Source of the DNA: Vulcanimicrobiota bacterium
GTDB lineage: Bacteria; Vulcanimicrobiota; Vulcanimicrobiia; Vulcanimicrobiales; Vulcanimicrobiaceae
Length of the DNA: 64,000 bases
Assembly (NCBI GenBank): GCA_013036095.1
Contig: JAAXCW010000005.1
Span: forward strand, 124,001-188,000
Direction: 5' to 3'
Part shown: piece by piece, positions 49,244 through 58,626 of the stretch
Layout: every line of letters starts with the position of its first letter
Numbering within the stretch: the first letter of the stretch is position 1
Notes under the pieces: generated by a model
Database searches by the model: none
Told to the model about the DNA's origin: nothing
What the model saw: the letters and a program-made list of their open reading frames with translations, nothing else
Program-made: the position numbers and the translations under genes

Positions 49244-50212
49244 CTAGGCGCTTACCGACGAAAGCCTTTCCTTATACCAGGCAACCGTGGCCGCCAGGCC
49301 CTCCCGCAGCGGCGTCGTTGCGCGGAATCCAAAGAACTGCTCCGCCAGCGTGGTGTCGAGCTTGCGCCGGGGCTGGCCATTGGGCTTGCTCGCATCCCAG
49401 GATATATGGCCTTCGTAGCCGCAGAGCTCGGCTGTTATTTCGGCGAGATCTTTGATCGAGATTTCTTCACCGCTTCCCAAGTTGACGGGCGCGGCGCCAT
49501 CGTAACGCTGCGCAGCCTTGACGATCCCTCCGGCTGCATCTTCGGCGTACAAGAACTCACGCGTCGGCGAACCGTCTCCCCAGCAAACGATCTTGTTCGC
49601 GTTCCGGCTCTTGGCCTCAAGCATGCTGCGGATCATGGCGGGAATAACGTGTGACGAGGACGGATCGAAATTGTCGCGCGGGCCGTAGATGTTTCCCGGC
49701 AGCAAATACACGGCGTTCATGCCATACTGCTCGCGATACGCTTGGCATTGAACGAGCAGCACTTTTTTCGCGATTCCGTACGGGGCATTCGTCACTTCCG
49801 GATAGCCGTCCCAAAGAGATTTTTCACTAAACGGTATCGGAGCCAGATTCGGATACGAGCAGACGGTTCCAATAACGACGCTCTTTTCAACGCCGCACCG
49901 GCGCGCGTATTCGAGAACCTGTATCCCCATGATAGCGTTGGCGTAGAAGAACGAGCCCGGGTTTTCCTGATTGGCGCCGATTCCGCCGACAACCGCGGCC
50001 AGATGGAAGAGCACCTGCGGACGCGCGTCTTCGAAGAGACGTTGCACGTCGGATTCCTTGGTGAGATCGTAATCGCGATGTTCGACGACAAATACGTTGG
50101 CGCAACCCGCGTCGCGAAGCGCTTGCACTAAAAAAGACCCTAAAAATCCGGCCCCGCCCGTGACACAGATTCGCTTCAATGTCAGGTCGATCGCGCGCGT
50201 ACCGTTAACCAA
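49244..50212 (-). CDS. fcl: GDP-L-fucose synthase-like NAD-dependent epimerase
   Basis: Extended short-chain dehydrogenase of 322 residues. Rossmann motif VTGGAGFLGSFLVQ, catalytic Ser region GTVCSYPN, YGIAKK (YxxxK), and the fucose-synthase-like NIYGPRDNFDPSSSHVIPAM with FLYAEDAAGGIV. These fit GDP-4-keto-6-deoxymannose epimerase/reductase making GDP-L-fucose; the matching dehydratase gmd is not in the window. Related C4-epimerases remain possible. Confidence 0.82.
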   Translation of the reverse strand: MVNGTRAIDLTLKRICVTGGAGFLGSFLVQALRDAGCANVFVVEHRDYDLTKESDVQRLFEDARPQVLFHLAAVVGGIGANQENPGSFFYANAIMGIQVLEYARRCGVEKSVVIGTVCSYPNLAPIPFSEKSLWDGYPEVTNAPYGIAKKVLLVQCQAYREQYGMNAVYLLPGNIYGPRDNFDPSSSHVIPAMIRSMLEAKSRNANKIVCWGDGSPTREFLYAEDAAGGIVKAAQRYDGAAPVNLGSGEEISIKDLAEITAELCGYEGHISWDASKPNGQPRRKLDTTLAEQFFGFRATTPLREGLAATVAWYKERLSSVSA

Positions 50213-50269
50213 ATCCGACCGCCTCTACGAGCTCCGCTCTGCGCATCTTACCATCCGAGTGCTTGCTAA

Positions 50270-51460
50270 TCAAATATCGGCCGCTTCGTCGCTCGGATTC
50301 AGTAGCCGCCGGTACGCGCCTTCAACAGTTTCCCACCGGCACGAATCGTTAATGAAATCCATACCCTGCCTTCCCAGTTTCTTACGAACCTCTTCATCCA
50401 TCACCGTGAGCGCCGCTTCGAACTCCTCATAATTCGAATACCACAAGCCGCCCCCCGAGCGCTTACATTGTCCGACCAGAGCGGCAGCATGCGCGTTCAC
50501 CAGAACGGCTTTCCCCACCGACCAAGCTTCCAACACGGCAAGCGACAGGCTCTCGTAAGCCGACGGCATGGCGAGCAGCTCGCAGGCCGCTAAGGCGTCC
50601 CATTTTGTCTGCTCGTCCACAGGCCCGAGCACTATCACGTTCTCATGCTTCTTTAATGAAAGGTGGAGCTCGCCGATGAGCACGAGCTTCGCGGGCGCCT
50701 CATGCGCGCTCCGGTACCGCGCAAAGTCCTCAATCAACACGTCGCACCCTTTAGACGCGTCGATCCGTCCGAGATAGAGGACGAACGGCGCGGCTATTTC
50801 AAAACGCGATCTGAACGATTCTGCGTCGGCGTACTGCGGCGGCTGCACACCGGCGCCGGCGATCGGACCGTCCAGGTCCGACCGGGAAAAACGCGCGCGC
50901 ACGAAGTCGTGCTCCTCCGGCGTATTGAAGATGATGCATTGCGGACGCTTGAAAAACTCGTCCCAGATGCTCATGCGCAACGGCCACTCGTCGTGTGCGA
51001 AGGGGACCAGAAACGCCTTCTCTTCAACCAGCGGCAAGATGACGTACGTGGTGGCGTACAAGTAGCCGAAAAAAAAGAATGCATCGTAGCGAAAGCGGTG
51101 AGCTGCAACGTACCGCGCTAATTCGCCGGAAACGGGACCTTGCGCGCGCATCCATTCTTCCTGCAGCGAGATGCTGCTCCGCTCCGCCTCGAAACGTATG
51201 CGCTCGGAAAGCCTGTTGAACTGAAGAACGTCGCGCGGACGATCCACGGGAAAGCGCTGGATGTGAACGCCTTCTTCATAGGCGTGACCTTCGGGATATG
51301 CGTTGCTCCACGTCATGTAGTCTCGCGCGCACGTCGACAGAACGTCGATCTCCCAAAACGCGCCGAGGTGGCGCGCGAGCTCCAGACAGTAGACTTCAGC
51401 ACCGCCGAAAACTTCGGCGCCGCAGCGCGCAACGACGAAAGCGACTTTGGGTCTGGGCAA
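50270..51460 (-). CDS. GT4 family glycosyltransferase
   Basis: GT-B glycosyltransferase of 396 residues. The N-terminal domain holds FGGAEVYCLELARHL; the C-terminal donor-binding domain holds FVLYLGRIDASKGCDVLIED, KLVLIGELH and the EX7E-type MPSAYESLSLAVLEAWSVGK. A paralogue lies directly upstream (1-base separation, 51461). It probably adds one sugar of the exported repeat; donor unknown. Confidence 0.9.
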   Translation of the reverse strand: MPRPKVAFVVARCGAEVFGGAEVYCLELARHLGAFWEIDVLSTCARDYMTWSNAYPEGHAYEEGVHIQRFPVDRPRDVLQFNRLSERIRFEAERSSISLQEEWMRAQGPVSGELARYVAAHRFRYDAFFFFGYLYATTYVILPLVEEKAFLVPFAHDEWPLRMSIWDEFFKRPQCIIFNTPEEHDFVRARFSRSDLDGPIAGAGVQPPQYADAESFRSRFEIAAPFVLYLGRIDASKGCDVLIEDFARYRSAHEAPAKLVLIGELHLSLKKHENVIVLGPVDEQTKWDALAACELLAMPSAYESLSLAVLEAWSVGKAVLVNAHAAALVGQCKRSGGGLWYSNYEEFEAALTVMDEEVRKKLGRQGMDFINDSCRWETVEGAYRRLLNPSDEAADI

Positions 51461-52699
51461 CTACCCGTGCGCCGCGACTGCCGGCTCGCCGGCAATACCA
51501 AGAGCTTCGCGGTAACGCTGGAGCACACGCTGCGGAGTTCCGAATTGCAGGTAGTGTTTTCTTCCGAGGTCGCCGAGCTCGTGCAGCCGTTCAGGACTTG
51601 CACCATCGATGACGGACAGCGCCGCAATCCATTCTGATTCGGAAGACGCCGCCCAGCCGCCGCCGCAATCGCCAACGGCCTCGGCCGTCGGCGCGCACTC
51701 CGCATTGACTGCAACGGGTTTGCCGTAGCTCCACGCTTCCATCACGGAGCGCGAGAAGCTTTCGTTGACGCTCGGCTGCAGCAACGCCGCGCACGATTGA
51801 AGCAGCGCTGCCTTCCGGCGTTCGTCGATCCGGCCAAGAACATGCAGGCCGCCGCTCGATTCTAATCCCTCACCATCGCCGGCGAGAACAAGCCGTAGCC
51901 GCGATCCGGGTCTGTAGCGGCGGTAATCGCGGAACGCCTTCACGATCAGCTTCACGTTCTTCGACTCGCACATTCGGCCCAGATAGAAAACGAATCGCTC
52001 GCGGGGAACCGCCCTGTCGCCGGCTATGCGTTCCGTCTCCGGAGCGGGGACCCAATGGCCGACGACCGAGCTCTTCGCCGCGATCTGCGCACCGTAGAGA
52101 CGGCGCGCGAGATCGTACTCCGCCCTACTATTAAAGAGCAGTCCGCGCGCATCGTGAAACAGGCGCGCGACTTGCGGAAGATAGGCATAGGCCTCGTCAT
52201 GCAGGCACGGCTGCAGAAACGAGCGGGGGCCCGCGAGCTTTACTCCCTGCAGCACCGGACCGTAGAGGTACGGCGTGAAAAGGACGGCGGCGTAACTGCG
52301 CCCCCAGTCGGACAAGTATTTCAAGAGGCCGGGCGATTGAATGTTCTCGCGGCAAAAAGTCTGCGCAATGCCGCCCGGAATGCAACTCGGGTGAGTTCTG
52401 AGGAAATCGAGCGGCTGGCTCAGCAGAAAATGGTTTGCCCGATCGAACGCGTCAGAATCGCGGTCGCGCACGGCAAAGCGGCGCAGCGTAAAGTTCTCTA
52501 AATGCGAGGCGCCTTCGGCGTAATAATTGGCCGACCAATCGTCGCGAAACGATCTCGAACAGGTCGTCAGAACGTCGACACGATGATTCGCAGCGAAGAG
52601 CTCCCGGACGAGCTGTGATGAAAGCAGAGCGGCGCCGTTGGTCTGATCTTCGCCGAACCAGGGCGTCACGAGCGCGATCGTACTGCTAGCGGCCGCCAC
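51461..52699 (-). CDS. GT4 family glycosyltransferase
   Basis: GT-B enzyme of 412 residues from GTG 52699; in-frame sequence farther upstream is only the neighbouring gene in another frame. Motifs: STIALVTPWFGEDQTNGAAL, ERFVFYLGRMCESKNVKLIV, RLRLVLAGDGEG and LLQPSVNESFSRSVMEAWSY with the EX7E pattern. It overlaps the small coiled-coil gene by 14 bases. Shares architecture with the 50270 gene. Confidence 0.88.
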   Translation of the reverse strand: MAAASSTIALVTPWFGEDQTNGAALLSSQLVRELFAANHRVDVLTTCSRSFRDDWSANYYAEGASHLENFTLRRFAVRDRDSDAFDRANHFLLSQPLDFLRTHPSCIPGGIAQTFCRENIQSPGLLKYLSDWGRSYAAVLFTPYLYGPVLQGVKLAGPRSFLQPCLHDEAYAYLPQVARLFHDARGLLFNSRAEYDLARRLYGAQIAAKSSVVGHWVPAPETERIAGDRAVPRERFVFYLGRMCESKNVKLIVKAFRDYRRYRPGSRLRLVLAGDGEGLESSGGLHVLGRIDERRKAALLQSCAALLQPSVNESFSRSVMEAWSYGKPVAVNAECAPTAEAVGDCGGGWAASSESEWIAALSVIDGASPERLHELGDLGRKHYLQFGTPQRVLQRYREALGIAGEPAVAAHG

Positions 52700-53114
52700 G
52701 GCGTTCCGCTTCTTGGAGCCGAGCCTCCAGATTGCGAACCTCGCTTTGCAGGCTCGCGATAAGACCGTGCATCTCTTTGGTGAGCTGCACGTGTTCGCGC
52801 ACGGCCTCGGTAAGTGCAAAATTGACGTGCCGCTGATCGTTGAAGAGAAAGGCAAAAAGCTTCAAAAACATGTGCCGCAAAGCGCGGCTGACATTGAACG
52901 GAAAGACCCAGAGCTTCCGCGGCCATGTGGTGCGAACTTGCGCCATCTTCCGCGCGGTATAGAGCAAAGCTTCAATGCTGGCTGCATCGAGCTCCGAGGC
53001 ATAGACGTATGTGCGCTCCGTGCCGGGCCCGGTTGCGACGCGCTCTTCGCGCCGGACTCGATCGTGCACCCGAGCCATCAGATCGTTGACGTCGACGTTG
53101 GGATTATCGTGCAC
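52686..53114 (-). CDS. small membrane-associated coiled-coil protein
   Basis: Protein of 142 residues. After an N-terminal charged part comes an amphipathic to hydrophobic stretch (VFPFNVSRALRHMFLKLFAF) and then a heptad coil (about 95-140, LTKEMHGLIASLQSEVRNLE). Such N-terminal modules often precede glycosyltransferase or methyltransferase domains in glycan clusters; here it stands alone. It is first in the leftward run of glycosyltransferases and divergent from the polymerase-like gene at 53174. Function unknown. Confidence 0.6.
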   Translation of the reverse strand: MHDNPNVDVNDLMARVHDRVRREERVATGPGTERTYVYASELDAASIEALLYTARKMAQVRTTWPRKLWVFPFNVSRALRHMFLKLFAFLFNDQRHVNFALTEAVREHVQLTKEMHGLIASLQSEVRNLEARLQEAERRGGR

Positions 53115-53173
53115 GGTGATTGTGAATTTCTCCTAAGCGAGGTCGAACTCTTCCCCTAACGAAGCACGCAGGC

Positions 53174-54484
53174 ATGCAATTCGGCCCAGTCGTCCCGGCC
53201 GATGTGACGGCGCCTCATTTCGATCTCGCCGGCGTCGCGGTCTACGCGACGGTTTTCGCCATCGTTGCGATCGCAACGTCCCGCAAACCGATCTGCGGCG
53301 TCGTCGCGCTGCTTCTGCTCGATCCGTTCGCATACTCCCAATCGATCGGGATGACTACACTGACCCTCTCTAAAGTCGCGCTCGCCGCGGCGATTACGGG
53401 ACTGCTGATCCGCAAATCTTCGGTGCGGGTCCTGCGCACGATACCGGTCGCACACCTAGCGCTTGCCGTGCTTCTGGTGGGGTTGGCAACAGCGCTCTCC
53501 ATTTGGCACGCGGCGTTCGTCTCACCGGCGCTGCGCGAAACGATCAAGTGGACCGAATACGCGGTCATCTTGTCCGTCTGCGCGGTCATATTTTTCGATG
53601 ATCCCGCCGAAAACGTGATCCGCTGGTCAGTGCTTGTGGTCACCGCGGCGGTCGTGGCACTTTCAATCCCGGAGCTGTACTTGGGCGCTCATTCCGGACT
53701 CATCATCGCGCATACCGAGGTCCCGCGCATCGCCGGTCCGCTCGACGGTCCCAATCAGCTTGCCGCTTACCTCGGGCTGATGCTCCCGCTGATGCTCGCG
53801 TACACGCTTTTGCAAGGCCGGCGATGGCCGGAGATTTTTGTGATCGCCGGAGGAATTCTCGCGACGCTCATGACGTTTTCGCGCGGCGGCCTCGTCGCGC
53901 TCGCACTTGCGCTCCTCGTGGTCGCACTGCTGTGCGCGAGATCTTCGGCAGCACGAATTGCATTCGGCGCCGCGGCGCTCGCGATCGTCGCCGGTGCCGG
54001 AGTCGCTTGGCGTTCAGTGGCTGGCGGCATCGGCTTGGTAACGTCAGCGCCGCATCATCACATAGAGATTCACGGCGGACTCGGAACGCGCCGCGACTTG
54101 TGGCGCGCCGCGATACAAATGTGGCGCGCCCACCCGATTTGGGGCATCGGCGCCGGCAACTACGAGCTCGAGGTCGGAAAGTTCTTGCGCGCGCCGATCA
54201 AGACGCACGCCAACAGCTTCTACCTGCAAAGCCTCGTTGAGGGCGGCATCCCTCTGCTGGCCGCCACGCTCTTCCTTATTTATGCTTCGGTCGCCACATT
54301 CGCCGGCCGCGCGCGAACGCCGTTGACCGTCGCAGCCCTCGCTGCGAGCGCCGCGCTTGCCGTGCATTTCATCCTCGATTTGCTCGTCTTCTATCCAAAA
54401 GTCGGAATGGAGTGGATGATCTTGCTCGGTTTGGCGGCCGCCGACGTCGCGCGCCGTCTGCATCAGTCCGAGGCGCCGACCTGA
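53174..54484 (+). CDS. O-antigen ligase / Wzy-type membrane protein (second copy)
   Basis: Polytopic membrane protein of 436 residues, clear paralogue of the gene at 3408: both carry THANSxYLQSLVEGGIPL, HPIxGxGAGNxE, DGPNQLA-type EGPNQLAGY/LDGPNQLAAY and LLVFYPKVG. It is the candidate polymerase or ligase for the cluster. The 3' end overlaps the convergent PseB-like gene by 22 bases. Confidence 0.82.
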   Translation: MQFGPVVPADVTAPHFDLAGVAVYATVFAIVAIATSRKPICGVVALLLLDPFAYSQSIGMTTLTLSKVALAAAITGLLIRKSSVRVLRTIPVAHLALAVLLVGLATALSIWHAAFVSPALRETIKWTEYAVILSVCAVIFFDDPAENVIRWSVLVVTAAVVALSIPELYLGAHSGLIIAHTEVPRIAGPLDGPNQLAAYLGLMLPLMLAYTLLQGRRWPEIFVIAGGILATLMTFSRGGLVALALALLVVALLCARSSAARIAFGAAALAIVAGAGVAWRSVAGGIGLVTSAPHHHIEIHGGLGTRRDLWRAAIQMWRAHPIWGIGAGNYELEVGKFLRAPIKTHANSFYLQSLVEGGIPLLAATLFLIYASVATFAGRARTPLTVAALAASAALAVHFILDLLVFYPKVGMEWMILLGLAAADVARRLHQSEAPT

Positions 54485-55464
54485 CGGCGCAGCTCTTCTA
54501 TCGTCAAGAATCGTTCGTTGCTCCCGGAAGTATACTCGAAGTCTTCGCCCACCGCCGCTCCCCGCTGCCCTGAAGCGTCCATTGCATAAGTGCGGCCGGC
54601 CGGCATCGCAATGGATGGACGGATGACGAAGTGCTCAGCAAAGCGCAGGGTCAGGTGCGCTTCATCCTTGGGACAGAGCGTTTCGTGCAGCTTCTCGCCC
54701 GGACGTATCCCAATGACATCGATGCCTAGGCCGGGCGCAATCGCCTTCGCCACATCGATCATGCGCACGGATGGAATACGCGGCACGAAAATCTCGCCGC
54801 CCTGCATGCCCTCGAGACTCGCGAGCACAAAATCTACTCCGGCTTGCAACGTGATCCAAAACCGCGTCATCCGCACGTCCGTGATGGGAAGTTTGGCGGC
54901 GCCTTCGGCCAAAAGTTTTTGAAAATACGGAACCACCGAACCTCGCGAGGTAAAGACGTTTCCGTAGCGCACGACCGAAAATATCGTCGTGCGCGCTTCG
55001 CCGCTCGAATTGGCCGCTACGAAAAGCTTGTCGGAGACCAGCTTCGTCGCCCCGTACAAGTTGATCGGATTCACGGCCTTGTCCGTCGAGAGCGCCATGA
55101 CGCGCGGAACGTTATTATCGATGGCGGCGAAGATCACGTTCTGCGCGCCCAAGATATTCGTCTTAACGGCTTCGATCGGATTATGTTCGGCCGTCGGTAC
55201 TTGCTTGAGCGCGGCGGCATGGACGATGAGGGCGGCCCCTTCACTTGCGCGCGTCAGGCGTTCGCGGTCGCGGACGTCGCCCAGCACGTACCTGACGCTT
55301 TCCCGCGCCACGGAGTGCCGCATCTCGTACTGCTTTTGTTCGTCCCGTGAATAGACGACGACTTCGCGCGGCTTGTAACGCTGCAGCAGCGTAACGACAA
55401 AGGCTTGCCCGAACGAACCGGTTCCGCCCGTGACGAAAATAGACTTGCCGTTTAAGCTATCCAC
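54463..55464 (-). CDS. PseB/FlaA1-like UDP-GlcNAc 4,6-dehydratase
   Basis: Short-chain dehydrogenase of 333 residues converting UDP-GlcNAc to a 4-keto-6-deoxy sugar. Motifs: IFVTGGTGSFGQAF, HAAALKQVPTAEHNP, STDKAVNPINLYGATK (Tyr/Lys of the active site; the S/T-D-K form is typical of the inverting group) and RPGEKLHE. GTG 55464 is preferred: it lies one base after the previous stop. Which aminotransferase follows it is uncertain; two are in the cluster. Confidence 0.88.
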   Translation of the reverse strand: MDSLNGKSIFVTGGTGSFGQAFVVTLLQRYKPREVVVYSRDEQKQYEMRHSVARESVRYVLGDVRDRERLTRASEGAALIVHAAALKQVPTAEHNPIEAVKTNILGAQNVIFAAIDNNVPRVMALSTDKAVNPINLYGATKLVSDKLFVAANSSGEARTTIFSVVRYGNVFTSRGSVVPYFQKLLAEGAAKLPITDVRMTRFWITLQAGVDFVLASLEGMQGGEIFVPRIPSVRMIDVAKAIAPGLGIDVIGIRPGEKLHETLCPKDEAHLTLRFAEHFVIRPSIAMPAGRTYAMDASGQRGAAVGEDFEYTSGSNERFLTIEELRRQVGASD

Positions 55465-55465
55465 G

Positions 55466-56137
55466 TCAGGTTTCAAGATTACGGACCAAGACAAACGCTT
55501 CAGCTGCTAAGATACCCACCGATGCACCCCGCCAACGCGCTAGGTGCGTGATCGCTTCCTGCGAACGCGCGTGCGGGAATTCGCGCATTTCATGCGCGTA
55601 CTCGTTTAGTGCCGAGACCTTTGTTGAAAGCGTATCCGAAATATCCACAAACCAGTCGGGATCGAATGAGTTAGACCGTGGACCTCGCCAGCTCGTGCTC
55701 GACGGTATCTCAAAGCAAAGAATTCGGCGCACTGTTTGACCGGGCGTCGGTCTACAGGCCGTGAGGACGCACTCGCTCAAACGGGTATGGTCGCTATTCA
55801 GATCAGACCAGTGATGCGTATAGACGATTTCCGGCCCATTCTTTTGCACGTGCTCTTCCACAAACCGTGTAATATCCAACATCGCGACGGAATCGAGCTT
55901 GTTATCCGGAAAGTCGTGCAGCGCGAGCGAACGCGCGCCTAAAACCCCATTGGCCCGGCGCGCAGCCTCGCGAAGATCCTCTAGGTCCGAGCGCGCCGCT
56001 CCCGATCTCGCCATCACCCCTTCACCGGCGATAACGACATCGACGCGATCCCCTTGCGCTGCGTGCCGCGCAATCGTACCGCCGCACCCCAGCACCTCAT
56101 CGTCAGGATGCGCGGCTATCACAAGAACACTGGTCAC
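55466..56137 (-). CDS. PIG-L/LmbE-family deacetylase
   Basis: Zinc-dependent N-deacetylase of 223 residues. The metal motif is AHPDDEVLGCGG near the N-terminus with a third ligand in HHWSDLNSDHTR. Family members deacetylate GlcNAc-containing lipids or glycans. It precedes the PseB-like gene and overlaps the GT-like gene at 56134 by 4 bases. The exact sugar substrate is unknown. Confidence 0.88.
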   Translation of the reverse strand: MTSVLVIAAHPDDEVLGCGGTIARHAAQGDRVDVVIAGEGVMARSGAARSDLEDLREAARRANGVLGARSLALHDFPDNKLDSVAMLDITRFVEEHVQKNGPEIVYTHHWSDLNSDHTRLSECVLTACRPTPGQTVRRILCFEIPSSTSWRGPRSNSFDPDWFVDISDTLSTKVSALNEYAHEMREFPHARSQEAITHLARWRGASVGILAAEAFVLVRNLET

Positions 56138-57267
56138 GGCCCGGAGCCGGCTACGATTTGGGGAGGCCAGACTAACTCTTGCACCTCTATTTCGCTCGCG
56201 TCGAACGAACCGCCGTCCTCAGCTTGGGAGACCCACACGTTGTTCTCTTCCAGGATGTCGATCTGCAGCCGTCGTTTACCGGCAGTGGGCGGCGCCTTCA
56301 CTCTGACCAACGCGTCGTGCTGATGGCCGGGAAGAATTTTCGCCGGAAAGGGCGTGCGTATACAGGGCTCGGAGTCTTTTTCCGATTCGGGAAGCCAGGT
56401 GTAGCCAAGCGCGAGCGAACCCCATCGGACGAACTCGCTTTGAGGAAGCAGCGCGCGGTGCGAGTTGTTGACAATCCGCACCGTAATCCAATACGTCTGA
56501 CGGATCGTCATTTTAGCAGGGACATCCAAAATTCGCATATGAATCCCGAATGCGGCGTTACTCTCCCTTACCGGCTCCATCACCGCCGGCTCGGTAGAGT
56601 CGTCTATCCGCCGCGTCTCGAAATAATAATCCTCGTACAGATAGAAGCGCGTCTGATCAAACCCCGTACCCCACTCGTCGTAGGCCTCGTCGTACGTCCG
56701 CAGCTTCGCTTCGCGGGCTTCCCGGCTGTGCCAAGCGAAATTCATGGCGTCCGTATACAGACCCGCGAGGTAAGCCGGTTCGCCGGCAAATGCGATCTGC
56801 TGATGCAGCTTCGAGGGAAGCACGGCAATCGACTCGATATTACGATAGAGCAGGGCGCTAAAATGACCGATATACGGCGCCGTGGAAAGGTAGCGATCTT
56901 CGCTAACGAGGTACCGCGTTGGAACCCAATAGTGCGTCACGCTGCGCATCTTCATCAATTTTTCGAAAACCGCCCGGGTCCAGCGCGAGCTCAGTTTGTC
57001 GTCATCTTCGGCAATGAAAATCCAATCACCGGTGCACCGATAGAAGCTTTGGCGCAGCATCTCGATGAATAACGGATCGTGCACGAAGAAATACACGTGC
57101 TTCGTAAATCTCTTGGCCACCTCGAACGTATCATCCGTCGATGTGTCGTCAACGAGCACGACCAACTCGTCGGCGAGCTCCTTGAACTGTTGAAGAAGAT
57201 TTGCGAACGTTGCCGGTGGATTTCTCGACGAGCCGTTTCGCGTTGCAATATAGATCGACAGCTTCAT
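56134..57267 (-). CDS. GT2-like protein with C-terminal beta domain
   Basis: From ATG 57267 (MKLSIYIATRNG) the protein has 377 residues. Residues 1-220 resemble a divergent GT-A fold: LVVLVDDTSTDDTFEVAKRF, GDWIFIAEDDDKLSSRW. The remaining 155 residues form a beta-rich domain (VRIVNNSHRALLP, LGYTWLPESEKD, KRRLQIDILEENNVWVSQ) reminiscent of the Wzt C-terminal carbohydrate-binding fold. Whether it transfers sugar is uncertain. It is divergent from the methyltransferase by 61 bases. Confidence 0.7.
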   Translation of the reverse strand: MKLSIYIATRNGSSRNPPATFANLLQQFKELADELVVLVDDTSTDDTFEVAKRFTKHVYFFVHDPLFIEMLRQSFYRCTGDWIFIAEDDDKLSSRWTRAVFEKLMKMRSVTHYWVPTRYLVSEDRYLSTAPYIGHFSALLYRNIESIAVLPSKLHQQIAFAGEPAYLAGLYTDAMNFAWHSREAREAKLRTYDEAYDEWGTGFDQTRFYLYEDYYFETRRIDDSTEPAVMEPVRESNAAFGIHMRILDVPAKMTIRQTYWITVRIVNNSHRALLPQSEFVRWGSLALGYTWLPESEKDSEPCIRTPFPAKILPGHQHDALVRVKAPPTAGKRRLQIDILEENNVWVSQAEDGGSFDASEIEVQELVWPPQIVAGSGP

Positions 57268-57328
57268 TATCTTCTCTCTAGCCGCGATTCGCAGCGCTTT
57301 TATTGCTTCCCTACAAGGATCAGTTGAT

Positions 57329-58045
57329 ATGCCGAGTTCCATCGATCTACACAATGTGATCCGCTATTACGACCGCTTGCTCGACAGAAACGCCGGCGAC
57401 ACCCGGGCCGTCGGCTGGAGCAGCCCGGAGAGCCAAGAACGCAAGTTCCTTGAAGTTACGCAGATTTTTGCGCACGAGCGACAGCCCTTCACGGTGTACG
57501 ACGTGGGTTGCGGTCTCGGGCATTTGCACGACTTTTTAAAAGAGACCAATCGTTTCGCGGACTATTACGGGTGCGATATCAATCCCCGCCTGGTCGAAAT
57601 GGCGCGGCAAAGGAGCCCGGGGATCACGCTGGAGTGCCGCGATATTCTACGAACGCCCCCGAAACACAAATACGATTATGCGGTCGCGTGCGGCACGTTC
57701 AACACGTGCCTGAAGACTTCAAAGAGCGCGTGGACGGCTTACGTACAAAACATGCTGCGCATGCTCTATCGAATTGCACGGCGCGGGATCGCGGTAGATT
57801 TCTTGTCATCTTTTGCTAAAGGAAAAGTGGCGACTGAATACTATCCAGACCCCTCCGAAATCCTCGAATTCGTTCAGCGCCGGTTATCGCCGCTCGCGGA
57901 GATCAGCCACTCGTCTTCACCTGGGCACTTTGCCGTACTGGCGTATCGGCCGTTGTTGCGGACGAGTATCTCGAGGCTGCGCGGACCCTCGTTGAAAAGC
58001 AGATCAACGATCGATAAGCGTGGCACGAACGAGCCGAAGCGCTGA
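57329..58045 (+). CDS. class I SAM-dependent methyltransferase
   Basis: Methyltransferase of 238 residues with motif I VYDVGCGLGHLHDFLKE, YGCDINPRLVEMAR and later motif DYAVACGTFN. Family sequence seems to end near YRPLL, about residue 210; the rest is Arg/Ser-rich and runs antisense to the WbqC gene, a 172-base convergent overlap. A lost stop codon is a simple explanation. It may methylate a sugar of the exported glycan. Confidence 0.8.
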   Translation: MPSSIDLHNVIRYYDRLLDRNAGDTRAVGWSSPESQERKFLEVTQIFAHERQPFTVYDVGCGLGHLHDFLKETNRFADYYGCDINPRLVEMARQRSPGITLECRDILRTPPKHKYDYAVACGTFNTCLKTSKSAWTAYVQNMLRMLYRIARRGIAVDFLSSFAKGKVATEYYPDPSEILEFVQRRLSPLAEISHSSSPGHFAVLAYRPLLRTSISRLRGPSLKSRSTIDKRGTNEPKR

Positions 58046-58626
58046 GCGTAGACCGGATGCCGGTACTCCTGAAAGACGACTTCAACGCCGGCGGACGCAA
58101 ACGCCGACAGATCGGCGTAATTCCGGCCTTGAGAGCCGAAGATATACGTACTCGCACCCAGCTCCGAGCACATGTTCACGATATACTCGGATTTCTTGCC
58201 CGCAAAATCGTAGTCGCTCGACACAACTAAGCGGACCCTAATTCCCAGCAATCGGACAAAGAGACGCGTCAGTGCGCTCGTTAAGTCCGCTAGAAACGCG
58301 TAGCGCTTCGTAAGGACCTGATACAGTTCGGCGGCGTACAACTCGTAGTATGGCGCTTTGCTGTATGCGTCATCGATGGTTGCAAGGTGCTTCCTCTGCC
58401 AAGTGTTTTCACGGATTCGTACGTCGCATATCCGCGGGCCGCCGTGGGAGTACACGGGAACACTCAACCAAAGAGGCCCTCGGGCCGTTTTGATCCGGTT
58501 GCGATTGATGAAATCTTTTCTCCGGTACGGAGCCGTATCGAACACGCAGAACGTGTCGCAGAGCGTCATCTTGTGGAAGAGGCCGAGCCACGGAAGATAC
58601 GCGGGTTGATGAGCGGAAAGGATCAC
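57874..58626 (-). CDS. WbqC-family protein
   Basis: Protein of 250 residues with the family front ILSAHQPAYLPWLGLFHKM, YRRKDFINRNRIKT and WLSVPVY, then a helical middle and FGSQGRNYADLSAFASAGVE, EYRHPVYAQRFGSFVPRLSI, LLFNEG. WbqC proteins occur with O-antigen clusters, their function unclear. It overlaps the DegT aminotransferase by 4 bases and the methyltransferase gene convergently. The last 20 residues lack similarity. Confidence 0.88.
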   Translation of the reverse strand: MILSAHQPAYLPWLGLFHKMTLCDTFCVFDTAPYRRKDFINRNRIKTARGPLWLSVPVYSHGGPRICDVRIRENTWQRKHLATIDDAYSKAPYYELYAAELYQVLTKRYAFLADLTSALTRLFVRLLGIRVRLVVSSDYDFAGKKSEYIVNMCSELGASTYIFGSQGRNYADLSAFASAGVEVVFQEYRHPVYAQRFGSFVPRLSIVDLLFNEGPRSLEILVRNNGRYASTAKCPGEDEWLISASGDNRR

